A stretch of DNA of 32,946 bases from an uncultured Flavobacteriaceae bacterium. Its GTDB lineage: Bacteria > Bacteroidota > Bacteroidia > Flavobacteriales > Flavobacteriaceae. The notes under the pieces were generated by a model that did no database searches, was not told the DNA's origin, and saw nothing but the letters and a program-made list of their open reading frames with translations. Position numbers and translations under genes: made by a program. Where the stretch lies: assembly GCA_913030895.1 (NCBI GenBank), contig CAJWGK010000013.1, forward strand, positions 1-32,946. The letters run 5' to 3'. Each line of letters starts with the position of its first letter. The stretch's first letter is position 1. Below, piece by piece: positions 8,073 through 16,800 of the stretch.

Positions 8073-9351
8073 TATGAGAGAGTGCTATTTTATTATTCAG
8101 ATTTGTTTTTTCACCTTCGAAAGATATACAATCGAGCTGGGTTTTCAAATCTTCAATAGCGTTTAAATAGGTAATTTTTAATTTGTCTGAAATAGGCTTT
8201 GCCTCAGGTAATTTTTGTTTGAAGGGGTCTACCTGTCGACCGTTTTTCCAGAAGCGGTAGCACACATGTGGGCCTGATGTATATCCAGTCATTCCGACCC
8301 ATCCAATTACCTGTCCTTGGGTAACAAATTCTCCTACTTTTACTTTTCGGCGTTTCATGTGGAGGTACTGGGTGCTGTAGGTGTTGTTATGCTTAATCGT
8401 AATATAGTTCCCATTACCTTTGCTATATGATGCCTTTACAACAACCCCATTGGCGGTGGCAAGGATTGGGGTTCCTACTCTAGCTGCGAAATCAGTCCCT
8501 CGGTGCGGTTTAATCCGATTTCCATAGAATGCAATCCTTCTTTTTAAATTATATCTTGAGGTAACAGGCCCAAATTTGACAGGTGCTTTCAAAAACGCTC
8601 GTCTTAAATTTTTCGCATTATTGTCAAAGTACTCAACAATTCCTTTAGTACTATCTGGGAGAAACTCGAAGGCGTAAAACTCCTTATTAGCATGCTCAAA
8701 ATACGCAGCTTTAATTCGTTCTATACCTACTGAGATTGAGTCATCAACAAACTTTTCTGAATAGATTACTTTGAAACGATCCCCTTTTTGCAAACGATAG
8801 AAATCGATATTCCAAGCATAAACATCTGACAGATAATAGGTTAGTTGATCGTTTAATCCACTATTAATCATGGTTTCATAAAGAGAGTTTTCAATCACCC
8901 CCGTTCCTTCTTTCAAAACAAGTTTTATTGGTTTACTAATTTGTTTTCCATAGATACTATCTCTAAGTTGGATAACCTTAGAGCTTCGAATGTCATGTTG
9001 ATAGACAAATGCTATAGGCGTGGCTATGCTATCCTTGGTATATAGTAGTTTATAGTTTTTTCCCACCACCAGTCGTTTGACATCAACATCCTTTTTTATG
9101 ACCTGAAGGATGTTGTATACCTCTGGATAGTCAATACCGTTTTCTTCCAGAATAGAGCCAAAAGTATCACCACGACGGATTCTCTTATTTACCTCCTCAT
9201 ATTCATCCATATTAAATCCGTATTTAAGATTTTTGGGTTTGATAATTTTGGAGGGAGGAGTTTTGTCTACTTCAGTAGGAGAGTTTGAGTCACATGATGT
9301 TATCGATATAGCGACACAAAATAAACATAAAATGACAAAAATTTTATTCAT
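8059..9351 (-). CDS. M23-family peptidoglycan peptidase, predicted lipoprotein
   Basis: This is a 430-residue envelope protein likely to trim or remodel peptidoglycan cross-links. The N-terminus is a lipoprotein signal (hydrophobic 4-18, lipobox ITSC with C20), so it should be matured by LspA, encoded in this window. Residues 55-105 form an OapA/LysM-like module (RIRRGDTFGSILEENG). The C-terminal LytM/M23 domain (about 257-380) has H283-x-x-x-D287 in KPHRGTDFA and H331 in QYLHMK. The last motif reads GPHVCYR, so the usual HxH is H362-x-C364, with Cys at the position of the third zinc ligand. I recall this variant from other flavobacterial M23 proteins; cysteine can bind zinc, so activity is not excluded. 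The ATG start at 9351 places the signal peptide correctly. It overlaps pgi by 14 bp. Confidence 0.88.
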   Translation of the reverse strand: MNKIFVILCLFCVAISITSCDSNSPTEVDKTPPSKIIKPKNLKYGFNMDEYEEVNKRIRRGDTFGSILEENGIDYPEVYNILQVIKKDVDVKRLVVGKNYKLLYTKDSIATPIAFVYQHDIRSSKVIQLRDSIYGKQISKPIKLVLKEGTGVIENSLYETMINSGLNDQLTYYLSDVYAWNIDFYRLQKGDRFKVIYSEKFVDDSISVGIERIKAAYFEHANKEFYAFEFLPDSTKGIVEYFDNNAKNLRRAFLKAPVKFGPVTSRYNLKRRIAFYGNRIKPHRGTDFAARVGTPILATANGVVVKASYSKGNGNYITIKHNNTYSTQYLHMKRRKVKVGEFVTQGQVIGWVGMTGYTSGPHVCYRFWKNGRQVDPFKQKLPEAKPISDKLKITYLNAIEDLKTQLDCISFEGEKTNLNNKIALSHSDIN

Positions 9352-9461
9352 AAAATACTACGAATTCAAATTTTATTGGAGCAAATCTCGAATATTTATA
9401 CAGGAATTACAAGCCATTTGACATAAAGTTATCTTACGATTAATGAACAAATAACAAGGGG

Positions 9462-10280
9462 CTAATCAAATATAATTTTGAAGGGATAGTTTAGATTTTT
9501 GAATTTTTCAAGATCAATTTTTATCGAACCTATTGCCAAATCTGCCTGTAACCTTATTGGAACTTTGTTGGCGTCATCTGTAATCCAGAGGGTGACACTT
9601 TCTTTCTCTTTGAACACTCTACCAGATTGCACGTAGGGGCGAAATTTCATACATCTAATTTTGCCAAATCCAGTATTAAGTGTTTCTTTTCCTAGGAACT
9701 TCATTTTAAAAATATAATTCTTGCTGTCAAAAAACATATTGATACTAAAAATTTCATTTTTAACCAACTTTTCTTTCGGGTAGAAAGCGCGTAGATAGTA
9801 GAAAGCTGACATTAAATCCTGAGTTTTTTCTGGAATTTTATAGGAAGCTTTGGTATTATTTTTTTTGTTGTACACTAGGGCCGAGTCTTTTACGTGGTCA
9901 AAACTTATCTCTAATTTTTTAGTGTAACCGCCTTCGTAAATATCTCGTACAAACCGATAAGGGATTACTTTTTTTTCATCAAAATAAGTATCGTAATAAT
10001 CCTCTACCTTAAAAAATAGTCTTGCCAATCCTGTAGTTCGGCCATAGCCTTTCGCATGAAGAACGGGAATATCATTTACCGTATCGTTTACCAGCCCCAG
10101 AGTGGCATAGCTTGCATTAAAAATACCATAACGGATTCTAAACTGAAACCACTCTCCAGCTTTAAAGGGAAGTTTTTGCGGGAAACTCTCATTACTTTCA
10201 TTAGAGACTTGTCCAAAGACCGTAATATAGGTGCAAAAGAAAATGATGAACAAGGGGCAGATTTTTTTAAAATACATCAT
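9462..10280 (-). CDS. DUF3108-type exported protein
   Basis: This 272-residue protein has a signal peptide (hydrophobic 8-22, likely cleavage after VFG before Q24), so it is exported to the periplasm or outer membrane. The mature part is beta-rich and fits the DUF3108 family: a start like FKAGEWFQFRIRYGIFNASYATL, a central YYLRAFYP, and a late block GKIRCMKFRPYVQSGRVF followed by LWITDD and PIRLQADLAIGSIKIDLE. I know no enzymatic role for the family; an envelope or lipoprotein-binding role would be a guess. It lies between uvrC (67 bp) and the M23 lipoprotein (110 bp) on the same strand. There are two adjacent ATGs (MM); I use the first. Confidence 0.85.
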   Translation of the reverse strand: MMYFKKICPLFIIFFCTYITVFGQVSNESNESFPQKLPFKAGEWFQFRIRYGIFNASYATLGLVNDTVNDIPVLHAKGYGRTTGLARLFFKVEDYYDTYFDEKKVIPYRFVRDIYEGGYTKKLEISFDHVKDSALVYNKKNNTKASYKIPEKTQDLMSAFYYLRAFYPKEKLVKNEIFSINMFFDSKNYIFKMKFLGKETLNTGFGKIRCMKFRPYVQSGRVFKEKESVTLWITDDANKVPIRLQADLAIGSIKIDLEKFKNLNYPFKIIFD

Positions 10281-10347
10281 ATCATAAAATTAATTAAATC
10301 AATTGAACTGGATTTACCTTCTAGTTAAAACAATTTCATAAATCTGG

Positions 10348-12141
10348 CTATAACTGTTTCAATTTTTTATAAATTTTGACGCCCTTAACTTGACCTAGTA
10401 ATTTGACCATCTCATCCTCAGGTGCGGTTTTTATTCTTTTAAGGGACTTAAATTCTTTGAGTAGTAACTCTTTTGTTTTGGGGCCTATGCCCTCAACACC
10501 ATCTAAGGGAGATTTTAGTGCATCTTTACTTCGGATATTTCTGTGGAGTGCGAGTCCAAACCTATGTGCCTCGTTGCGGAGTTGTTGAATGACTTTTAAG
10601 GTTTCTGATTTTTTATCCAAATACATAGGAATACTATCTCCAGGATAGTAGATCTCTTCCAATCGTTTTGCTATTCCAATTATGGCTATTTTGCCTCTCA
10701 ACCCTAATCTGTCTAGGCTTTTAACAGCAGAGGACAGCTGCCCTTTACCTCCGTCTATTACAATAAGTTGGGGTAAGGATTGTCCTTCGTCAAAAAGTCT
10801 TTTATACCTTCGGTGGACCACTTCCTCCATGGAGGCAAAATCGTCGGGACCATCTACCGTTTTAATTTTAAAATGACGATAATCCTTTTTAAAGGGTTTT
10901 CCATGCCTGAAGACCACACAGGCAGCAGTCGGACTTGTTCCCTGAATATTAGAATTATCAAAACACTCGATATGAACGGGTTCTTCATTCAGCCGTAGAT
11001 CTTTTTTCATTTGATTCATCAACCGTTTTACATGGCGTTCAGGGTCAACGATTTTCATTTGTTTAAAACGTTCTAGCCTGAAGAACTTAGCATTTCGTTG
11101 GGAAAGCGCTACCAGTTTTCTTTTATCACCCAATTTTGGGACTGTTACTTTTATTTTTGCCCCCAGATCAATTTCAAATGGGAGGTAAATTTCAGTTGAT
11201 TGCGAATTAAATCGCTCTCTTAAATCCACTATGGCGAGGGACAATAATTCTTTATCCGTCTCCTCAAGCTTTTTCTTAATTTCAACCGTATGGGATCGGA
11301 TAATGGAACCGAAGGCAACCTGAAAAAAGTTGACATAACCATAGCTCTCATCGGAAATTATGGTGAAAACATCTACATTGGTAATTTTGGGATTGACAAC
11401 CGTTGATTTAGCTTGATAGTTTTCCAGTGATTCCAACTTTTCTTTAATCTGCTGTGCCCTTTCGAACTCCATATTATCAGCATGGTTTTCCATTTGATTT
11501 TTAAACTGGGTTAAGGAGCGTCTAAAATTACCTTTGATGATATCCCGTATTTCTGCGATGTAATCTTCATATATTTTCTCGTCCACCTTACCCACACAAG
11601 GTGCTTGGCAATTACCTATATGATATTCTAAACAAACTTTGTATTGTTGATTAAGTACTTTTTCTTCTGACAGATCATAATTACAAGTTCTTATAGGATA
11701 CAAACTTCGTATCAATTCCAGAAGCGTATAGACTGTTTTTACATTGGGGTAGGGGCCATAGTAATCTGATCCATCACGGATTACCTTTCGGGTACTAAAA
11801 ACCCTGGGAAAACGTTCCTTTTTAATACAAATCCATGGGTAGGTTTTATCGTCTTTCAGTAAGATATTATAACGCGGACGGTATTTTTTAATGAGGTTAT
11901 TCTCCAGCAATAAAGCATCTACTTCAGTGGGAACGACAATATGTTCCATGCGATGAATTTTCCTGACCAGTATTCGGGTTTTGGCATTGTCGTGTTCTTT
12001 TGTAAAATAGGAAGTTACCCTTCGTTTTAAATTTTTTGCCTTACCCACATAAATCACCGTATCCTCCTTGTCAAAAAACTGATATACTCCCGGATCAGTG
12101 GGAAGTGTTTTGAACTGAATCTCGATGGGCGATTTTTTCAT
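10348..12141 (-). CDS. uvrC: excinuclease ABC subunit C
   Basis: UvrC makes the 3' and 5' incisions around bulky DNA lesions after UvrAB recognition. The 597-residue protein has all domains in order. The N-terminal GIY-YIG nuclease begins with PGVYQFF and VIYVGKAKNLKRR (18-41). A four-cysteine cluster at C153, C170, C178 and C182 matches the iron-sulphur cluster site reported for UvrC. The UvrB-binding UVR motif is near residues 215-245 (MEFERAQQIKEKLESL). The RNase H-like nuclease starts with ECFDNSNIQGT. Tandem helix-hairpin-helix motifs lie at the end (VEGIGPKTKELLLKEF, LGQVKGVKIYKKL). The ATG at 12141 is the only fitting start. It is divergent from the gene at 12240 and heads the uvrC, DUF3108, M23, pgi run. 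Confidence 0.97.
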   Translation of the reverse strand: MKKSPIEIQFKTLPTDPGVYQFFDKEDTVIYVGKAKNLKRRVTSYFTKEHDNAKTRILVRKIHRMEHIVVPTEVDALLLENNLIKKYRPRYNILLKDDKTYPWICIKKERFPRVFSTRKVIRDGSDYYGPYPNVKTVYTLLELIRSLYPIRTCNYDLSEEKVLNQQYKVCLEYHIGNCQAPCVGKVDEKIYEDYIAEIRDIIKGNFRRSLTQFKNQMENHADNMEFERAQQIKEKLESLENYQAKSTVVNPKITNVDVFTIISDESYGYVNFFQVAFGSIIRSHTVEIKKKLEETDKELLSLAIVDLRERFNSQSTEIYLPFEIDLGAKIKVTVPKLGDKRKLVALSQRNAKFFRLERFKQMKIVDPERHVKRLMNQMKKDLRLNEEPVHIECFDNSNIQGTSPTAACVVFRHGKPFKKDYRHFKIKTVDGPDDFASMEEVVHRRYKRLFDEGQSLPQLIVIDGGKGQLSSAVKSLDRLGLRGKIAIIGIAKRLEEIYYPGDSIPMYLDKKSETLKVIQQLRNEAHRFGLALHRNIRSKDALKSPLDGVEGIGPKTKELLLKEFKSLKRIKTAPEDEMVKLLGQVKGVKIYKKLKQL

Positions 12142-12206
12142 GACACGAAGTTACTATTTTCTATATGCTTTAAAAAAAACAGGCTTCACGATAAGGATGC
12201 TAAGAA

Positions 12207-12237
12207 TATGATTTAACTTTAAGGCTAAGTAATTTTG
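12207..12237 (+). promoter_or_regulatory. promoter overlapping the start of the cyclo-ligase gene
   Basis: TATG (12207-12210, one mismatch to TTTG), a 19-bp spacer, then TAATTTTG (12230-12237), a perfect TAnnTTTG box. The box ends 2 bp before the TTG start codon at 12240, so transcription would begin at or just inside the gene. This points to a leaderless or near-leaderless mRNA, or to chance. Confidence 0.4.
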
Positions 12238-12239
12238 AT

Positions 12240-12815
12240 TTGAATTTTACGAAAGCTGAGTTAAGAATCCAATACCGACGTAGAAGAGAAGCGTTAAATC
12301 CGCAGCAAATTGACGATTTAAGTATTTTGATTGTCAATCGTTGTTTAGAACTCAAATTATGGGATCAATCGACCTATCATCTTTTTATGTCTTCCCGAAA
12401 AAACAATGAAATAGACACTTCACTTTTGCTTTCCGTAATTCAAGGAAAAGACAAGCAGCCTGTGATCCCAAAAATGGTTGGTGACCATGATTTGGAGCAT
12501 TACTTATTATTAGATCAAACCCCTATCAAAATTAATCAGTGGGGCATCCCTGAACCACAATCGGGAATAAAAATCGATTCAGAACAGATTGAGGTAGTTT
12601 TTGTACCACTATTGATTTTTGATTTACAAGGTCATCGAGTGGGCTATGGTAAAGGTTATTATGACCGATTTCTGGCGAAATGTAAACCAGGAACTATTAA
12701 AGTGGGGTTGTCGTTTTTTGATCCCATTGAAAGAATTAAGGATATTGAATCACATGATATTCCAATTGATTTTGGAGTAACACCTAATAAAAGCTACGAA
12801 TTTTCTTCTTTTTGA
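12240..12815 (+). CDS. 5-formyltetrahydrofolate cyclo-ligase
   Basis: The enzyme converts 5-formyltetrahydrofolate to 5,10-methenyltetrahydrofolate with ATP, returning folate to the one-carbon pool. The 191-residue length is typical. The N-terminal basic segment (KAELRIQYRRRREAL, 5-19) and the signature VGYGKGYYDRFL (134-145) are clear. There is no in-frame ATG between the upstream stop at 12201 and residue 50, and the family needs the basic N-terminus. TTG at 12240 is therefore the best start. A perfect -7 promoter box ends 2 bp before it. The gene is divergent from uvrC (98-bp gap), and its last 22 bp overlap the convergent end of lspA. The symbol varies between organisms (ygfA, fau, MTHFS), so none is given. 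Confidence 0.93.
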   Translation: MNFTKAELRIQYRRRREALNPQQIDDLSILIVNRCLELKLWDQSTYHLFMSSRKNNEIDTSLLLSVIQGKDKQPVIPKMVGDHDLEHYLLLDQTPIKINQWGIPEPQSGIKIDSEQIEVVFVPLLIFDLQGHRVGYGKGYYDRFLAKCKPGTIKVGLSFFDPIERIKDIESHDIPIDFGVTPNKSYEFSSF

Positions 12816-13459
12816 TTAAAAATTCTTTTGTTAAAGAAAACAAGAATACCTACGCCAATGCTGATTGAGGTATCGGCAATATTGAATACATATTGAAAAA
12901 AAGTGTAGGGTCTGCCTCCTACCCATGGCATCCACTCTGGCCAGGTCCAGCTGACAAGTGGAAACTGTAACATATCGACTACATGTCCTTGGAAAATTGG
13001 GGCATAGCCTCCTGCTTCAGGGAATAAACTAGCCACCTGTCCATAACTGTGGGAAAAAATAAGACCATAAAAAACGGAATCAATAATATTGCCCAAGGCA
13101 CCGGCAAATATTAAGCACAAAGACCATCGGAATAAATTTGATGATTCTCTCCTGATATTATCAAATAACCAATACCCTATACCAACAATGGCAACGAGAC
13201 GGAATACGGTTAAGACAAGTTTGGCTGTTTTATCTGAAATAAAAGGAAGAATGTCATTGAATTTGGTGCCCATTGCCATCCCCTTATTCTCAACAAAAAG
13301 TAGTTTAAAAAATCCCCAATCTAGAATGGCATCACTTCCATATCTCGAAAGTTCAAAGTTTAGTTTTATGTAAAATTTAGAAGCCTGATCTAGAAAAAGC
13401 AAGGCCAATACTATGACAATCGCTGTTGCCAGATTTATATTAGAAAATTTTAATTTCAA
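12794..13459 (-). CDS. lspA: lipoprotein signal peptidase II
   Basis: LspA is an inner-membrane aspartyl protease that cleaves prolipoproteins just before the lipidated cysteine. The 221-residue protein has four predicted helices, at about 10-27, 82-100, 112-130 and 190-210. The catalytic aspartates are D127 in GALGNIIDSVFYG and D196 in FNIADTSI, and the ENKGMAMG motif (57-64) is present. It is longer than the roughly 165-residue Escherichia coli enzyme because of an insert of about 45 residues between the two aspartates, rich in Trp and Pro. The start is TTG at 13459, 3 nt after the stop of the dksA-like gene, with no earlier Met. It ends the ten-gene minus-strand run and overlaps the convergent cyclo-ligase gene by 22 bp. 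Confidence 0.94.
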   Translation of the reverse strand: MKLKFSNINLATAIVIVLALLFLDQASKFYIKLNFELSRYGSDAILDWGFFKLLFVENKGMAMGTKFNDILPFISDKTAKLVLTVFRLVAIVGIGYWLFDNIRRESSNLFRWSLCLIFAGALGNIIDSVFYGLIFSHSYGQVASLFPEAGGYAPIFQGHVVDMLQFPLVSWTWPEWMPWVGGRPYTFFQYVFNIADTSISIGVGILVFFNKRIFNQKEENS

Positions 13460-13462
13460 AAG

Positions 13463-13846
13463 CTATTTTTGCATATTTTTAGCCTCAATACTCAAAGTAG
13501 CATGGGGAACCAATAAAAGCCTTTTTTTGTTTATCAATTTCCCGGTTACCCTGCAAATCCCATAGGTTTTATTTTCAATTCTTATCATGGCATTTTTGAG
13601 GTCACGGATAAATTTTTCCTGACGTATGGCTAGCTGGGTATTGGCTTCTTTTGACATGGTTTCTGACCCTTCCTCAAAAGCTTTAAAAGTTGGAGAGGTG
13701 TCATCAGTGCCATTATTACCATTATTCATATAGGCACTTTTTAGCAGTTCCAAATCGTCTTGGGCCTTATTGATTTTATCTTCGATTAATTTTCTAAACT
13801 CATCTAATTCTGCATCAGAGTATCGAACTTTTGTGTCTGTTGCCAT
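13463..13846 (-). CDS. DksA/TraR-family protein lacking the zinc cysteines
   Basis: This 127-residue protein resembles the DksA/TraR group that enters the RNA polymerase secondary channel. An N-terminal helical hairpin region (about 10-85) contains acidic residues and a polar insert (MNNGNNGTDDTSP). The C-terminal segment, where the family has a four-cysteine zinc finger, reads TYGICRVTGKLINKKRL (94-110) and keeps only C98. It ends PHATLSIEAKN, a tail I recognise from Bacteroidota homologues. Without zinc the C-terminal fold must be held another way. The gene starts at ATG 13846, 1 bp after the ileS stop, and lspA follows after 3 bp, so the three are almost certainly co-transcribed. A role in transcription control is inferred from family only. 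Confidence 0.85.
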   Translation of the reverse strand: MATDTKVRYSDAELDEFRKLIEDKINKAQDDLELLKSAYMNNGNNGTDDTSPTFKAFEEGSETMSKEANTQLAIRQEKFIRDLKNAMIRIENKTYGICRVTGKLINKKRLLLVPHATLSIEAKNMQK

Positions 13847-13847
13847 T

Positions 13848-16800
13848 TTAAATTTTTTTAATAGTTATTCTTGTTTTAATATCGTCAAAAGCGACTTCAG
13901 TTCCATATTCCATTTTTTCCATAAAATGAATCTTTTCGCCGAGGGTTTCTGAACAAATATATTCAATGTTCTTATCAATTTTTTGCTTCAAACTTTCGTC
14001 TGCAACAAAAGTAATATCAATTCTGTCTGTGACCTCAAGACCATTATCTTTTCTGATATTCTGAATGCGATTTACAAGTTCTCTTGCGATACCTTCATCA
14101 ATCAAATCTTCGGTCAGAGAAATATCTAGGGCAACGGTCAATCCATTTCCATGAGCCACGAGCCAACCCTCAATATCTTTGGAGGAAATCTCCACTTCAT
14201 TTAGCTCTAAATTAATATTTTTTTCATTAAGGCTGATGCTTATTTTTCCTTGATCTTCTAAGGTTTTAATTTCATTGGGAGTAAAGGTGTTTATTTTTGC
14301 TACTACATTCCCCATTTCTTTACCAAACTTAGGCCCTAAAGCTTTAAAGTTCGGTTTGATTTCTTTTACTAGAATATCACTATCGTCATCTATCAATTTT
14401 ACTTTTTTTACATTGATTTCAGCGGCGACTTGTGCTTTTATTTTTTCAATTTCTTCTTTTTCATCAGCATTATTAACCGCAATCATAAGTGTTTCTAAGG
14501 GCTGTCTTACTTTTATTTGCTCTTTTTTCCTAAGCGATAGTGCCAACGAGGTAATGTTGCGCGCTTTGTTAATCTGATTTTCTAGCGATAGGTCAACAAA
14601 AGATTCCTTTGCAGTGGGGAAGTCAGACAAATGAACGGATTCAAATTTTACAGCGATAGTATTTTGCGTCAGATTTTGATATAAATATTCCCCAAAAAAT
14701 GGAGCTACCGGAGCCGTTAGTTTTGAAACGGTTAAAAGACATTCGAATAGGGTCTGATATGCAGCGATTTTATCTTTTTCATATTCTCCTTTCCAGAATC
14801 TTCTTCTGCAAAGTCTCACATACCAGTTGCTGAGTTTTTCCTGTACAAAATCTGAAATCGCACGGGTGGCTTTTGTAGGCTCGTAGTCTTGATAATAGGC
14901 ATCGACCTTTGCAATCAAGCTGTTGAGCTCAGATAAAATCCAACGATCCAACTCGCTTCGTTCCTGGATAGAAATTGGTTTTTCTTCATTTTTAAATTCA
15001 TCTATGTTCGCATACAGACTAAAGAATGAATAGGTATTGTAAAGCGTTCCAAAGAATTTTCTTTGTACCTCACCAATGCCTTCGAGATCAAATTTTAGAT
15101 TATCCCAAGGGTTGGCATTAGAAATCATATACCAACGTGTGGCGTCAGGACCATATTTGTCAATAGTTTGAAAGGGATCAATCGCATTGCCCAAACGCTT
15201 TGACATTTTTTGACCGTTTTTGTCCAAAACCAATCCATTTGAAATGACATTTTTATAAGCAATGTTATCAAAAACTAAAGCTCCAATTGCATGAAGGGTA
15301 TAAAACCAGCCTCTTGTTTGATCTACGCCTTCAGCGATGTAGTCTGCTGGAAAAGCAGTGCCATTGTCAATTTTATCTTTATTTTCAAACGGATAATGCC
15401 ACTGGGCATAAGGCATAGCACCAGAGTCAAACCAAACATCTATTAGGTCTTTTTCCCTGTATAAGGGAGTTCCGTCTTCCGTTGATAGAACAATATCATC
15501 TACAATATGTTTATGGAGGTCAATTTTTTCATAATTCGTATCACTCATATCGTCGACTTCAAAACCTTGCAGCGGATTGGTTTTCATCAGTCCCTTTTGA
15601 ACCGATTTCTCGATTTCATCGTATAATTCCTTAACTGATCCGATCAAGATTTGATGTTGACCATCTTGACTTCTCCAAATAGGAAGGGGAATCCCCCAAA
15701 AGCGAGAGCGTGAGAGGTTCCAATCATTGGCATTTGCCAACCAGTTCCCAAATCTTCCCTCTCCCGTAGCTTTTGGTTTCCAATTGATATCCTGATTAAG
15801 CACGGTTAAACGATCCCTAACCTCAGTGACTTTTATAAACCACGAGTCTAGTGGATAATATAAAATCGGTTTGTCCGTTCTCCAGCAGTTGGGATAGGAG
15901 TGAACGTATTTTTCAACTTTAAAGGCAGCGTTTTGGGCTTTTAGCTCAATTGCAATTTGTACATCAACCGATTTCTCCGGCGCTTTTCCACTTTCGTAGT
16001 ATTCATTTTTCACATACTGACCTGCTAGCGCTCCCATTTCAGGCCTGAATTTTCCTTGTAGATCTACAAGCGGAACTTTGTTTTTATTTTCATCTAATAT
16101 TAACAGCGGAGGCACTTCCGGAGTCGCTTCTTTGGCAACTTTTGCATCATCGGCACCAAAAGTAGGTGCGGTATGAACAATACCCGTTCCATCTTCGGTA
16201 GTTACAAAATCACCCAAAATTACACGATAGGCATTTTCAGGCTGATCAATTGGTTTGGGAGCTTCCTTCCATATTTTTTCATAACGAATACCCTCTAATC
16301 CTTTTCCCTTAATTTCATTTAAAATAAAATAAGGAATTTTCTTGCTTTCGTGATCATAAGCCTCAACTTCATCAAGTGTTTCAACAGGGAGATATTTTCC
16401 ACTAAACTGTTTAGGTACAAGTTCTTTAGCCAAAACCAATCGAATGGGTTCAAAAGTATATTGGTTGAAGGTTTGGATGATAACATAATCAATTGCTGAA
16501 CCAACAGTTAACGCCGTATTAGATGGTAGCGTCCACGGTGTAGTGGTCCATGCCAATAGGTACAAAGGGAGCTTTCCTTTTAATGCCTCTGGAAGGGTTT
16601 CATCAATGGCTTTAAACTGAGCTGTAACCGTGGTATCACTGACATCTTTGTAAGTCCCAGGTTGATTTAACTCATGGGAACTAAGACCTGTTCCTGCCTT
16701 GGGAGAGTATGGCTGAATGGTGTAACCTTTATACAACAATCCTTTGTCGTAGATTTGTTTTAACAACCACCATACACTTTCAATATACTTTGACTTATAG

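Noticed and set aside
10056-10328. 90-codon plus-strand ORF over the DUF3108 gene start
   Set aside because: Antisense to a gene with a clear signal peptide and family fit; the translation shows no domain-like pattern.
14275-14577. 100-codon ORF antisense to ileS
   Set aside because: It lies wholly inside a well-supported ileS, has a low-complexity Ser/Phe-rich sequence expected from the reverse strand of Lys/Glu codons, and no start context.
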